Part shown: piece by piece, positions 10,278-21,191 of the stretch
Layout of the letters: the number at the start of each line of letters is the position of its first letter
Position numbering within the stretch: position 1 is the stretch's first letter
Assembly: GCA_922989275.2 (NCBI GenBank)
Contig: OV277861.1
Coordinates: 40,116,623 to 40,180,622 of the forward strand
DNA: 64,000 bases
Reading direction: 5' to 3'
Source: Gari tellinella
Taxonomy: Eukaryota; Mollusca; Bivalvia; Cardiida; Psammobiidae
Notes under the pieces: generated by a model
Database searches by the model: none
Seen by the model: the letters and a program-made list of their open reading frames with translations, nothing else
Told to the model about the DNA's origin: nothing
Translations under genes and position numbers: made by a program

Positions 10278-10766
10278 TTAACCCATTATCCCCTATTTAC
10301 GCATTTTACGCCTTTCAGCTATTCCTGCAATGAAGAAAATAGTTTCACTTTATACAGTAATGATTATGTACCATAAGAAATATTTTCTATATCCTAGCAA
10401 ATGATAGCTTTAAGCAGGATGAAAGAATGTGCCTTAACCCCTTCCCCCATAGAAGCGACTTTTAGCGTATTTAATTTTTTCATCCGCTGAAGAAAATAGT
10501 TCCAGTTTATAACCTCATGAACAATTACCATTACAAATATTTTATATAGTCTAGCAGATTTTAGCTTAAAGCAGGCTGAAAGTAAAGCAGAATGTGCCTT
10601 AAGGCACATTCTGCTTTACTTTCATCTGCATTAAGTAGCCATCTATCTTCAAAACTAGAAATAGGCTATGGGGTAAAGGGTTAAGGCGTATTTTGCTTTA
10701 CTTTGAACTGATTGTACTGGTCAGCTATCTTCAATACCAGAAAAGGGCTATGGGGTAAAGGGTTAA
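10278..10766. mobile_element. MITE-C with a second MITE-C in its hairpin centre
   Basis: The outer copy starts TTAACCCATTATCCCC and ends GGGTAAAGGGTTAA. Its core-2 hairpin is split exactly at the central TTAA: the left half ends GAATGTGCCTTAA, the right half restarts TTAAGGCGTATTTTGC. Confidence 0.85.
10434..10684. mobile_element. Inner MITE-C (self-insertion)
   Basis: Complete 251-bp copy in the opposite orientation to the outer one (TTAACCCCTTCCCCCATAG at the left), with perfect TTAA duplication and its own GCCTTAAGGC hairpin centre. Confidence 0.9.
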
Positions 10767-10775
10767 ACGCATGGG

Positions 10776-11010
10776 TACAGTGGAGAATCTGTTATTCTTT
10801 CCCAACAAACACGTTTACGCTAAAACTATTATTTGCAGTGCGAACAGTTTGGAGCCAGATCAGATGCCGGGTAACCCTGGCTCCAAACTGTTTGCCATCA
10901 AGATAAACATGAAATATCAGAATTTTCCGAAAGTTATTTTTACGTTTTAGTGTTTTTCGTTTGCGTACGTTTGCGTTTAAACGGGAAAGAATAACAGATT
11001 CTCCACTGTA
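10776..11010. mobile_element. MITE-A, hairpin slightly eroded
   Basis: TACAGTGGAGAATCTGTTAT...ATAACAGATTCTCCACTGTA with terminal TA. Core GAGCCAGATCAGATGCCGGG then TAACCCTGGCTCC, with part of the second arm deleted. Confidence 0.85.
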
Positions 11011-11078
11011 ACGCAAACATGATGCAATGAAATGTAGACAATGGTCATTTTTAAAAATGTTTCTGTAATTCCGTTACA

Positions 11079-11280
11079 GGGGCCCGTCTTACGAAACGGT
11101 CGTAAGTCAAAACCTTAAAGTACATATAATTTCTGATTTCTTTGTCTTATCCTGTCTTATGACATCACTTTGGAATCGTCTTCTCAAGAAACAGGATTAG
11201 ATGGAGAAATATATAATAATTGAGGCTTTTAGAATCTGACTTACGACATTTATCGTTCGACGTTTCGTAAAACGGGCCCC
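11079..11280. mobile_element. Element M
   Basis: TIRs GGGGCCCGTCTTACGAAACG and CGTTTCGTAAAACGGGCCCC. Interior TTTGGAATCGTCTTCTCAAG; a related copy lies at 12451-12643. Confidence 0.75.
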
Positions 11281-11311
11281 TTGTTTATTCTGCATCAGAC
11301 TGACATCTTTC

Positions 11312-11765
11312 TTTAACCAGTTCACAGCCTTGCCCCGAGAATAATGGTTATTTGAAATTTTTTTTGATCATGATCAGGAAACAAACTAGTCGACACTCAT
11401 TTCAATGTGTTTCAGTTCATACAGTGGAGAATCTGTTATTCTTTCCCGTTTAAACGCAAACGTACGCAAACGCAAAGCGCTAAAACGTAGAAAAGAACAA
11501 CTTTTGGACAATTCTGATAATTCTTGTTTATCTTGGTGGCAAACAGTTTGGAGCCTGATCAGACGCCGGGTTACCCGGCGTCTGATCTGGCTCCAAACTG
11601 TTTGCACAGCAAATAATAGTTTTAGCGTAAACGCGTTTATTGGGAAAGAATAACAGATTCTCCACTGTATACATGTACCTATTTCAAGTTTGAGAAATAA
11701 AAGCAGACGACAATTGTATGAAGTTATGGCAATGGAAATTATTCTGATTGTCGCTTAAGAAAGGT
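11312..11765. mobile_element. MITE-D2 interrupted by MITE-A
   Basis: Left TTTAACCAGTTCACAGCC; a broken core-1 (TGATCAGGAAACAAACTAG) precedes the MITE-A at 11420-11669. D2 resumes with TTTGAGAAATAAAAGCAGAC GACAATTG. Confidence 0.6.
11420..11669. mobile_element. MITE-A, complete
   Basis: TACAGTGGAGAATCTG... to ...CAGATTCTCCACTGTA. Perfect core-1 hairpin with GCCGGGTTACCCGGC centre. TA on both sides. Confidence 0.92.
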
Positions 11766-11800
11766 CGTATTGTAATAGATCTTTATCGATTTGTTGCTGT

Positions 11801-11945
11801 GTAGAGGAGAATACGTTATTTTTCCAAATAAACTCGTTTATGTTGAAACAATACTGTCCATTGCAATTAGTTTTGGGTCAGATCAGATGCCGTATAACCC
11901 GCCGTCTTATAATGCTCATAGCTGTTTGCCACTCACATTGTGATC
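11801..11945. mobile_element. MITE-A, truncated and diverged
   Basis: GTGTAGAGGAGAATACGTTA, AAATAAACTCGTTTATG and an eroded core ending GCTGTTTGCCACTC. Right end absent. Confidence 0.55.
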
Positions 11946-12034
11946 GATCTGTCACTGTACAATATCAATGTCTCTCGCTTCCAATAAAGTTGTTACAAAC
12001 GATTACTATTTGCGATGCCATGATATAGTCTTCT

Positions 12035-12350
12035 GTATCCATTTTACTGACATTACGTCACCGATTTTTAAACAATTGTTGTCTGATTTAAACCTTATGT
12101 GTTTTGTAAGAAAATATTGAAATGAGTGTGAATGCGGCGTCTGATCAGGAAACAAACTGTTTGCAAATAATCGTTGTACTCGGGGTAAATCAGTGATGGG
12201 TTTATCCATTCTCTCCTGAAACATCAAACGGGCAAGCTCAGCTTCCAACTGAGTTGAGTTATTAAGAAAGTGTTACCACTATTAAATTCAAAATGACAAA
12301 CAATGCAGAACCTGCTCTTGGTTTACACTGCTTGTACATGACATTTGTGA
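12035..12350. repeat. MITE-D2 and MITE-E fragments
   Basis: D2 arm ACAATTGTTGTCTGATTTAA and half-core GCGGCGTCTGATCAGGAAAC lie at 12040-12215. At 12275-12350 ATGACAAACAATGCAGAACC and a partner arm suggest MITE-E. Confidence 0.45.
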
Positions 12351-12450
12351 AAACTATTTTATACAAAGACGTAGAAATAAAAATCTTGGGACAACCAGGA
12401 AAACATTTGCCAAGCAGGAGATATTGAATAACAGCTACTTTAGAAGATCA

Positions 12451-12643
12451 GGCACCCGTTTCATACACCTTCGTACGGCAAATGTTGCCGTAAGTCAGAT
12501 TATAAAAATCTCAATAAATATTTATTTCTCCATCTATTCCTGTCTTGTGACATTTCTTTGGAATTGTCTTAAAAATATTAATGCATTTTAAAGTTTTGAC
12601 TTACGACAACATTTGTTGTACGAAGTTTTATGAAACGGACCCC
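12451..12643. mobile_element. Element M, second copy
   Basis: GCACCCGTTTCATACACCTTC...GTTTTATGAAACGGACCCC, with inner inverted repeats TTGCCGTAAGTCA and TGACTTACGACAA, and interior TTTGGAATTGTCTT. Confidence 0.6.
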
Positions 12644-12754
12644 AGTGGAGGTAGATTAGAAACAATCGGAAATCCTTGTGATTGATTGATAGGAACACTA
12701 TACTCATGGGCCCCAGCCAGCTGTAAACACATTTGCGGTCTGTGTCAAGTTAAG

Positions 12755-12840
12755 ATTGAACAAAACGGTTTGCAAAGCAAATAATTGTTTTAGCACAAAA
12801 TCGTTTATTGGGAAAGAATAACGTCGGCTCAACTGTCACC
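12755..12840. repeat. MITE-A right-end fragment
   Basis: AACGGTTTGCAAAGCAAATA, AATCGTTTATTGGGAAAGAATAACG, then an eroded terminus. Confidence 0.55.
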
Positions 12841-13746
12841 TAAAGTGGATATACATGTACCATATTATTTACCCTGATTGAACAACATTCACGCTCAGGA
12901 CACAGAAGGTACGATAGCCTTGTTGAGCCGAATTATTCACACTACGAATTCTTCACACCTGTGAGGAATTCGTAGGAATTTCATACGAATATGTCACACA
13001 TTTGTGAATAATTCGTACTTACTCTCAGCCCCCCCTGGCAGTAGATACGAATTCTTCACATGTCGATTTTTTTTAAAAACGAATGTAAAAAATGTGTGCA
13101 TACGAAAACGTCACAATTTCCAAAAAGCTTTTAGCCACCAGATGGATAGGGGGACATATTAGGTTTGCTTTACTTGATAGATGTCTTATATTTCACATAA
13201 TGACAAAACATATGTACTAGACTGCCTGTTTAAATTGGGTCATAAGGTAAAAGGTCAAGGTCACATGGGGTACAAATGTCACATTTTTGGCACACGATAT
13301 AATTAATTATAGACACATAAAACTGAAAAATAGCATGGTAGTAATAGCACTTTGGTGACCATATAATTTACTCGATTCCGTCGTATCGGATATTATTCGG
13401 TCCGTCTGTACGATGCATTCTAAGAACTTTATAAATGTATGGACCGGTTTCTGTGTCACCAGCTGAAGGCAATGATGACACGTCGGGGTCGGTCAACTTA
13501 CCGTAGACTGTCTGTCCGATCGTCCGATTGTCATGGTTTTGTTTTTTACTGAAGTTTTAAAGGTGAAATTTCATTTAAAGAGTTTAATGAGTAGACGTGT
13601 ATTGCAAACACAGTTCATAATTATTGTATAAACACCGTGAGAGGTATTCCCCTTTCTACTATTTTCCGAGAGATTCTGCTGATTTGAGTATTAAAGAACA
13701 CACCCGAAGTGTTGTATGGACATACACATGTAACTTGTTGGCATTT

Positions 13747-13900
13747 AGCTCACCTGGCACGAAGTGCCAATGTGATCTATTGTGATAACCCTATTTCCGT
13801 TGTCCGTCGTCGTTGTGTTCGCGAATTGTTCTTTAAAGACCTCCTTGGAAACAACTGGGCCAATTTCATGAAAAAAACTTCATAGGATTGTTCCATGTAT
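13747..13900 (+). repeat. AGCTCACC-type repeat head
   Basis: TTAGCTCACCTGGCACGAAG with its inverted partner TGCCAATGTGATCTA, then TTGTCCGTCGTCGTTG. Similar heads are at 4832 and 46394; here the 160-bp array follows within 400 bp. Confidence 0.65.
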
Positions 13901-14251
13901 GGTTCCCCTTTAGATTTTATCAAATAAAGGTTATGCAAGAAAGTGTGTTACAGCATTGTGACCAAGAATGAGTCATCTAGCGCTGATTAAAGTCCCATTG
14001 TGTTTTCAGACCTTTTCATAATGTCTGAAATACAATAACGGTTAATAATAATGTTTGAACATTCTAATGGGCCAAACTGATCTATGAAATGATGAAGACG
14101 GACCTAAATCACCAAAAAGGGCGATTTAAAATCATAACAAACCGAAAATAGAGCGTCTGACATAAACCTTACCACACGGCTTAGTATCACGTGATACAGC
14201 CGGAGTCAACATCACCGTGTGCAACCGCAATTACCTTCGACGGTCGATCCA

Positions 14252-15090
14252 TCAGTCAGTTAGACTATCACACTTTTTTGTCCGCTCTCTAACTCGAATA
14301 TCTTTTATCCGATCTTCCACAAACTTGCTGAAAATGTTCATTGATACAAAATCAAGGTTTAGTTTGATTACTACTAAAATCGCATAAGGTGTTTTTGAGT
14401 TATTGCCTGTTAATTTATAAAAAATGACTGTTTCAGTCATTTTTGCACTCTAAAACAAACAGTTTTTATCGGATATTCACCAAACATGCTGAAAATATTT
14501 ATTCATATAAAATTCAGGTCTAGTTTGATTATTACTAAAATCGCATGTGGCATACCTAAGTTTTTGCCCTTTATATATTAAAAAATGACTGTTTTCAGCA
14601 AGGTTTGCTCTCTAACACAAATACGTTTTATTGGATCTTCACCAAATTTGCTGAAAATATTTATTGATATAATATCAAGGTTTAGTATGATTACTACTAA
14701 AAGCGCATAAGGTATATCTAAGTTATTGCCTGTTTATAAATGAAAAATGAAGGTTTCAGTCACTTTTTGCATTCTAACACATACAGTTTTTATCGGATAT
14801 TCATTAAACTTGCTGAAAATGTTTAAGTATATAACATTTAGGTTTAGTTTGATTATTACAAAAATCGCATGTGGCATATCTGATTTTTTGCCCTTTATGT
14901 ATTAAAAAAATGACTGTTTCAGCATTTTTCAGCAATAACTCAGACATGCCTTATGCGATTTTGCTAGTTATTGAACCTGACCTAGATTCTATACTAATAA
15001 ACATTTGTAGCAAGTTTGGTGAAGACCCAAAAAGAAATGTTTGAGTTAGAGAGCGGACAAGGCTGAAACAGTCATTTTCAGCAAGCTCAA
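14252..15090 (+). repeat. Minisatellite, about 160-bp unit, last unit inverted
   Basis: Four direct units are marked by CACCAAAC(A/T)TGCTGAAAA-like words near 14320, 14480, 14641 and 14804, each followed by AAAATCGCAT. The segment 14935-15085 is the same unit in reverse orientation: GCCTTATGCGATTTT, then GCAAGTTTGGTGAAG, then TTAGAGAGCGGACAAG. Confidence 0.8.
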
Positions 15091-15172
15091 GGTATACATT
15101 CTCTCTATAGTTTATTTGACTGTTTACCCACAGTGAAAGATATGTACACGTTGTTATTGAATCTCATAGTGT

Positions 15173-15372
15173 TTAACCCTGTGCCTACTTACGGAGTTTA
15201 CAAACTATTTGAATCTAAAAAGACGCCACGTAACGTGGCGTCTCATCTGGATCCAAACTATTTGACACTCGTCTTAAGGTTTGTTTAATTAAAACATTGC
15301 ATAAATCTAAACTGAACACATTTTGCAGACGGCAATGTCGAAGCAGACGTCTGTGCAGCAGAATAAGGGTTA
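15173..15372. mobile_element. MITE-D inside element J
   Basis: TTAACCCTGTGCCTAC...AATAAGGGTTA; core-1 ACTATTTGAATCTAAAAAGACG with GCCACGTAACGTGGC centre. TTTTGCAGACGGCAATG arm present. Confidence 0.7.
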
Positions 15373-16606
15373 TCCAGATGTTCCAGCTAAACATGTAAGC
15401 GAGAGTAATCTGAACCAATCTAACATTTTCTCACTCATTTCAGCACCGAATGCTATGGTGTTACTACTGATTAAACCGTCTATTCGAGACACTTTTAATG
15501 AGTATGACACCATTGGGTTTAAAAGCAGAAATAAAGATTTAAGTTTTCGAAATACTTCCGTTATCTGGAGCCCTGTATTTACAGAGTTGTCCTTCTTTCC
15601 ATTCACAAGGGAGGCTTTTTAATTGGTGCTAGCACAAAAATATTATAAATAAAATTTAAAAAGCGAATTGCTTAGATAAAACCGGTTTTTGTGAATGAAT
15701 CACGTCCCACGTAGTTCAAATGGGACCCCAAACAACCGTTTTATGCAGGTTTCTCAAAAGCACAATGCGGCTTCAATGATGAGATGAGGGATGGTTTCAG
15801 GAAGATGAATTAGGCTAAGCTCATTTGCTTACAAGCAGCGCATGAGATCAAAACCACCAACATGTTTTTCTTTAAGTTCATAACAGAGGTGATTATCTCT
15901 GTCCAATAAACTAAAGCCCTTAAATAGCGTTAACATAGGGAGGTCTTTGGGGTTACACAAATGATACAGTTTTGACCATCTACATGCACTTGTACATGAT
16001 TGGTTTCTAGTATTCTAGCTTGTACAATAAGGCCATGAGTAGGTGGGATAAGTTTAGATATGAGAGCTTAGTGAAAACTTGCCCAATTTTAATGTCGCCA
16101 TTACAGTAACCATGGGCTGCAAGAAGAGCGACTCCGACCATCATGGCCCTCTTGTTTGAGGCTGATTGCAGATCTGAACATTTACACATGTATACACAAC
16201 AGATGAATGTGTTACGCGATACTCTGTCATTCAATAAGTAGCAACAGCGCTAACTTTGGTATCTGTTGCAGATGTTGTATAGGAAATATTTAAGTATTTT
16301 TGAAAATTCGAACAAACTGCCGCGATAGTCCTTAAATACCGGACGGGCAACGGTTTTAAGACGGGCGACCATCATCGCCCGATATTGGTTATCGTGGGTT
16401 CAATATATGAATGAGGTTTACAAAGACGCACTGATTTCACTTCTTTGTTACGTTGCTCACTTTCTTACATGGAACCATACTACCGATTGCCTTATCGTGT
16501 AGTCCAGATCATGGGCATTCAGTAAAAACGTGCAATACTGTGGGAGACCGAAAGGAAACCGGTGTTATCCGGTTGCCAGTCGGGTGCCGGTGTAAAGACG
16601 AAATGT
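15373..16606. other. Unassigned interior of element J
   Basis: ORFs of 75-99 codons on both strands (15323-15622, 16007-16234) lack recognisable domains or splice context. I see no gene. Confidence 0.3.
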
Positions 16607-16632
16607 GCCCCCCCCCACCCCCCCCCCCCCAT
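16607..16632. repeat. C homopolymer tract
   Basis: A C tract interrupted once by A in each half; it generates artificial Pro-rich and Gly-rich ORFs. Confidence 0.9.
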
Positions 16633-17526
16633 TCTAAAGAGTGACACATGAGGACAATTTTTGACGTATATAGAAAACTGTCCTTGGGATTTGCTTTGGC
16701 ATAATACATGTAAAATGACCCGGGAGGTTAATTTTCTGAGTCGAAAAATATCCCGGGGTCACAATTCTGAGTGGTAGGGTCACTTTTCGTCATTACAACG
16801 GCCGGTATATGATAGACAAACGCCGGATGGAGACGGCCTTGTCCGACTTCTGACACGCTTGTATACGTTTGTATATTTGGTCAAAAGCTTTCTCGGGTCC
16901 GATCGACGTGTAAGGTGCTCGGAATCGACCGATTTTAAGACGATGTCGTTTCTATGACCGTCGTTGAAACTAGCTTTTAACTCCACTTTAAAATCAAACT
17001 GAGGCCCAGAATTCTGAGTTCATACTATGTTAACAGTATTTCAGTCATATCTCGACATAAAGCTAATTGCATATGGGAGAAGAAACAGGATGCACGTCAT
17101 AAACTGTATCAGGTAAACAATTGCATCTGGGTAAAAGCACCGAATTTCCGATAGCCAGCTTGAAGGCTCCTCGAAATGAAAAAGCCCAAATGTTCAGATT
17201 GGGATTCGAATCAACAGCAGTAAGGAGCCAATTGAGTGTAAGTTATAGTCACTATGAGCACTGGACCACGGCCACGGGTCCCATCTCTCCCCATCCCGTT
17301 AAGAATACCAACAATCTACCAGCATTCGGCAAGCAACCTGTCGGTTGTCTGCCTATTATGCCTCAAAGGAAGCCGGGAACTAAGCATAAACTCAACGGGA
17401 CTTAAGTTTGATCATTGGATAAAAAAGGCTGTACTTATCCACAGATAATTCTTCGGATTTAGGTCGGCTGTTAAAGAGCATTTTTGATCAAATCGTAAAC
17501 ACTGCATGTAAAAGTGGATAACACAG
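16633..17526. other. Unassigned interior of element J
   Basis: AAAATGACCCGGGAGG and TCCCGGGGTCACAATTC near 16713-16765 recall the ATGACCC motif of element L. A 94-codon ORF at 17121-17405 is unsupported. Confidence 0.3.
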
Positions 17527-17735
17527 TTTTAGCGCACCCGCTTCTTAACAATGCATCCCGAGTTCGATCCCGGGTCATGACAGTACGTGAAAGGGTCGCC
17601 TGTTTTCCCTAGTACTCTAGTGTCATCCCACAAAACGACGCAATACACCATCTTTTGCGCTATGGAAAGTGATTTGCCTAAGCTGTTAGAACTTGTTTCA
17701 TAAAGAAATGTTAAACGAAAGGTGATGTGTGAAGA
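17527..17735 (+). mobile_element. tRNA-derived SINE-like segment
   Basis: A B-box-like GAGTTCGATCCCGGG is preceded by a degenerate A-box TTTTAGCGCACCCGC, then a non-tRNA body (AAAGTGATTTGCCTAAGC, AAATGTTAAACGAAAGG). This layout is typical of tRNA-derived SINEs; the family is unidentified. Confidence 0.55.
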
Positions 17736-18044
17736 ATCCGTAGGTACCAACAGGTCGTTCAAAAAGGGGGTACGAAAATCTCACACTGCCATTGTGTGAC
17801 ATATTCGTACGAAATCTTCACACATTGGTCACACGAGTGGAAGAATTCGTACCCTTTCGTACGAATTCTTCACACCTCTAATTACGGTGTGAAGAATTCG
17901 TAGTGTGAATAATTCGGCTCAACATAGCCTCCTTGTGCATCTGATTAAGCTTTTAGCTTATTATCCGTTGATTATTTGCATTTCATATTAGCAAACCAAA
18001 TATTGTGTATTATATTGCAAATTAAATATGATGTTACAATGTAC

Positions 18045-18102
18045 TGATTATTGATATCTTGCGTTAATTGGGAAAAAATAACGTTTTCTCCACTGTACCT
18101 GT
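18045..18102. repeat. MITE-A right-end fragment
   Basis: AATTGGGAAAAAATAACG then TTTTCTCCACTGTA; only the terminal 45-55 bp are left. Confidence 0.6.
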
Positions 18103-18129
18103 CATATTCCTGCCAAACTGCATATTTTA

Positions 18130-18384
18130 AAACTTTTTCATTGTCGTCTTAATTCATTGAACTCCAAGGACGTGTGAACTTGTCGTATTAAAAATGGTGT
18201 ATCTGTGAAGAATGCAGTTGTTATATACAAACAGTGTATACCCAGATCAGAAACTCATACATGAACCTGCTGACCAAGGTCTGCATTGTTTGTCATTTTT
18301 GCAATGATATTGTTAAAATCAAACCTTGTTATTAAAAAGTAACTAGACATTTTAGATAAAATGGGCTTGCCAATTTGGAGTTTA
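18130..18384. mobile_element. Decayed MITE-E
   Basis: ACAAACAGTGTATACCCAGA, AAGGTCTGCATTGTTTGTC, then the E arm TAACTAGACATTTTAGATAA. Confidence 0.5.
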
Positions 18385-19424
18385 TTAAGGTGGTTCGACA
18401 GCGGGCGGCCCGCATCTCGAGTTCCGGAAATGCTGATGACTTTTACCTGATCTTTGCGGCACGTGCTTATAGTAGAAAATTAAGATAAAGAAAAGTTTGA
18501 TCTGCTTCAGTGTCTTCTCTGTTAGCGCAGTTGGTACGGTGATTGACTTGCAATCCAAAGGTTCTAGGTTCGATTCCCACTCGCTTCAAAACTTGTTTTT
18601 TAACAAATTGTCCGATTTTAGTGACTAGTCAATTCATAACGCAGTGATCAAAGGACAGGCTATGTTTAGTCTAGTAATAATGAATAATATCAGATGCAAG
18701 TATAGTCAAGTGACAGCTAAGTTTGTGAGGATTTATAGCCTATATAACATATGGCAGCTTAACACAGGACAAAAGTTATGCTAAAAGATAGATCCTAAAG
18801 GAGATTTTATGCATTACTTTTGTTATGCATTAAGCAGGCACTTGCCTTTAAAGATCTACAGGCTACCGTATTCAATGGTCCCTTATTACAGGTTTGACTT
18901 ATGGTATTATTTAGAGCTGAAGGCATTTTAAAGTTGAACTCAAGGGAGGTTACTCGTTTTGTGTTAACATTTTGTCAGAATTTCAGGAAATCTGGAATAA
19001 AATGTAAATTCTACTGTAGATTTTCATTAAATTTCTGTGACTTGTAGAATTAAGTTATATCTATCTATTAAGAGTAAAATTAGTGTATGTTAAAAAGCTA
19101 GATTTTTTGTAATTTGAGATTTTCAGAATTTGACTTTTTTAAAATATTGATATTTCCAGAAAATATGTCATGAAATACTTTTGTTTGCCCAATATCTTAT
19201 AGTCTATATACAGTTTACTTGAATGTACAGAAATTATTGAGTTATCATTCTATAAAGAAAATATTCCTGTTTATTAAAAAAGGAGCTTTTCTCGACAAAA
19301 GGTCCTGTCGGAAAAAACGGCATTGTAACTTTTTTTTATTTTAACGATTATGGTATATTTCAATTTAATCAAGGTTTCAAAGAATTCTGACACAAAATAA
19401 GCTGACCCGCGAACCACCTTAAAT
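18385..19424. mobile_element. Element O, TTAA-flanked, 1.04 kb
   Basis: Ends TTAAGGTGGTTCG and CGAACCACCTTAA, so TTAA can be read as TSD with inner TIR GGTGGTTCG. The inner flanks CAGCGGGCGGCC and GCTGACCCGC are GC-rich. No ORF of note; carries a tRNA-like segment. Non-autonomous. Confidence 0.65.
18523..18590 (+). tRNA. tRNA-like segment, not a functional tRNA
   Basis: A-box TTAGCGCAGTTGG and B-box GGTTCGATTCC are both close to consensus and correctly spaced. However, the putative acceptor ends (TCTCTGT, TCGCTTC) do not pair and the D and T stems are weak. Best read as tRNA-derived sequence carried by element O. Confidence 0.5.
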
Positions 19425-19519
19425 ACATGTATAGATGTTTTACTGTAATATACTATGCGTTTATTGACCAAGATGTTTATAGAAGTGTGTGTAGTATAAG
19501 TGTTTACACACATGATACG

Positions 19520-19705
19520 TGCTATAGGATACAACTTGGATATCTCGAACTCACCTTACTGGAATGTTCCATTATTTCTTCCTCGCATAGGTCGAACATT
19601 TCCTTATTTCAAAGTTAAAACGTAGCTTAGCCACATCTGATCTTTGAAATACGGCTATATTCGACTTAAACGAATCGGAAATATCGGAGTTTGACAGTAT
19701 TTGTA
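19520..19705. mobile_element. Decayed MITE-G
   Basis: GGATATCTCGAACTC, TTCAAAGTTAAAACGTAGCTTAG and TTGAAATACGGCTATATTCG are MITE-G parts; ends TTTGACAGTA. Confidence 0.6.
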
Positions 19706-20006
19706 ATTATGCGGTTGTTATATTACTTATGTACGTTCTATGTTAGGTGTAGGAAGCTACGAGTGAGTACCCACACACAGTTTTACGATAAAACTAGGGG
19801 AAAAAGCTGCCCAAATCGTTTCTCCACAACCACTGAGGTATAAGTGTGTTGTGAACACTTAGCTCTATGTTATACTGCCTGTATGAGAGATAGCACTTTG
19901 TAAAACAACACTGGATTTACAGCGGGGATATATCTGGCCTATTATCAGGTATGCGATTTTTATGTTAAACTTTACCATAAATGATATATAGGGCATTTAT
20001 GTTATG
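19706..20006. other. Unassigned stretch
   Basis: No feature recognised; the MITE-C at 20007 interrupts a short repeated flank (GATATATAGGGCATT on both sides). Confidence 0.3.
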
Positions 20007-20263
20007 TTAACCCTTTACCTGATAGTCTATTTCTAGTATTGAAGATAGGTGACTTCTTAAAGCAGGTTAAAAGTAAAGCAGAATGCGCCTTAAGGCGCAT
20101 TCTGCTTTACTTTCAGCCTGCTTTAAGCTATCATGTCACGCGGCTAGAATATAGTAAATATTCCCTATAATATATATTCATGACTGATTAAATTGGAACT
20201 ATTTTCTTCCGCGGAGGAATAAATCATATTCGCTAAAAGGCGCTTTTATGAGGAAAGGGTTAA
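20007..20263. mobile_element. MITE-C, complete
   Basis: TTAACCCTTTACCTGATAG...AGGAAAGGGTTAA with GCGCCTTAAGGCGC hairpin centre. Confidence 0.88.
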
Positions 20264-20459
20264 ACTTTACCGTAGTTGATATATAGGGCATTCATTCACA
20301 CAGTTTTAACGTCCTCAGTATTGTTATTTTCTGACTCTATAGGGGAGCGAATGTTGATTAAGTAGCTGTATAAATTGCTTTGAACGTGTAACTCTAGGGA
20401 TGGCCTTGAAGTGATGACAGTGATAATAGCTTAACTCTAGGGTAAAACTCTCTCAGTGC

Positions 20460-20665
20460 CCTAGCCTGAGTGAGTGTTATTTGCAATAGTTTGGATCCAG
20501 ATCAGACGCCGAGTAACTCGGCGTCTGATCTAAATCCAAAGTATTTGCCACTCATGAATGTAGTATGTTTCTTTAGCCGAATTGTCTGAAACTACATGTA
20601 CGTTTGACAAATAAATTCAGGTGGCTGTGTTGAGGTCAACGACATCCTAGCAACAAAGAGGTTAA
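20460..20665. mobile_element. MITE-D2
   Basis: Core GCAATAGTTTGGATCCAGAT with GCCGAGTAACTCGGC centre; right end GCAACAAAGAGGTTAA. Confidence 0.6.
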
Positions 20666-20719
20666 TACTCACTACTTTTAACCATTGCTTTTTATCTTGT
20701 CTACTTCAGTGGTATGTAA

Positions 20720-20937
20720 TACAGTGGAGAAAACGTTATTCTTTCCCGTTTAAACGCAAATGAAACGCAAACGCATTGCAATAAAATGTACATTTTTATA
20801 TGAGTGTCAAACAGTTTGGAGCCTGATCAGACGCCGGGTTACCCGGCGTCTGATTTATATCGAAACTGTTTGCATTGGAAGTAATAGTTTTAGCGTAAAC
20901 GCGTTTATTGGGAAAGAATAACGTTTGTTTCGGTGTA
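20720..20937. mobile_element. MITE-A, first of three in a row
   Basis: TACAGTGGAGAAAACG... with GCCGGGTTACCCGGC centre; right terminus eroded (TTTCGGTGTA). Confidence 0.85.
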
Positions 20938-20942
20938 ACTTA

Positions 20943-21191
20943 TACAGTGGAGAATCTGTTATTCTTTCCCGTTTAAACGCAAACGTACGCAAACGCAAAG
21001 CACTAAAACGTAGAAAAGAACAACTTTTGGACAATTCTGATATTCTTGTTTATCTTGATGGCAAACAGTTTGGAGCCTGATCAGACGCCGGGTTACCCGG
21101 CGTCTGATCTGGCTCTAAACTGTTTGCACTGCAAATAATAGTTTTAGCGTAAACGCGTTTATTGGGAAAGAATAACAGATTCTCCACTGTA
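20943..21191. mobile_element. MITE-A, second of three, complete
   Basis: Perfect TACAGTGGAGAATCTG termini and hairpin, only 5 bp after the previous copy. Confidence 0.92.

Larger units (their letters stand above)
12921..17924. mobile_element. Element J: 5-kb unit with perfect 39-bp TIRs
   Basis: Both ends start TGTTGAGCCGAATTATTCAC and are identical inverted over 39 bp (12921-12959 and 17886-17924). TAGCCT flanks both sides (12915-12920, 17925-17930), a perfect 6-bp TSD. Subterminal zones (12960-13100, 17735-17885) alternate TTCGTA and TCACAC words in both orientations. No ORF above 99 codons is present, so it is non-autonomous. The interior holds a minisatellite, a MITE-D, a SINE-like segment and unassigned sequence. 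I cannot assign a superfamily. Confidence 0.85.

Noticed and set aside
15323..15622. 99-codon ORF within element J as a transposase remnant
   Set aside because: It begins in the arm of a MITE-D, has no DDE-type motif, and an antisense ORF of similar length overlaps it.
17121..17448. Overlapping 94- and 64-codon ORFs in element J
   Set aside because: Two frames are open together without a recognisable domain or splice signals.
18523..18590. Functional tRNA gene
   Set aside because: Boxes A and B are good but acceptor, D and T stems do not pair; it lies inside element O.
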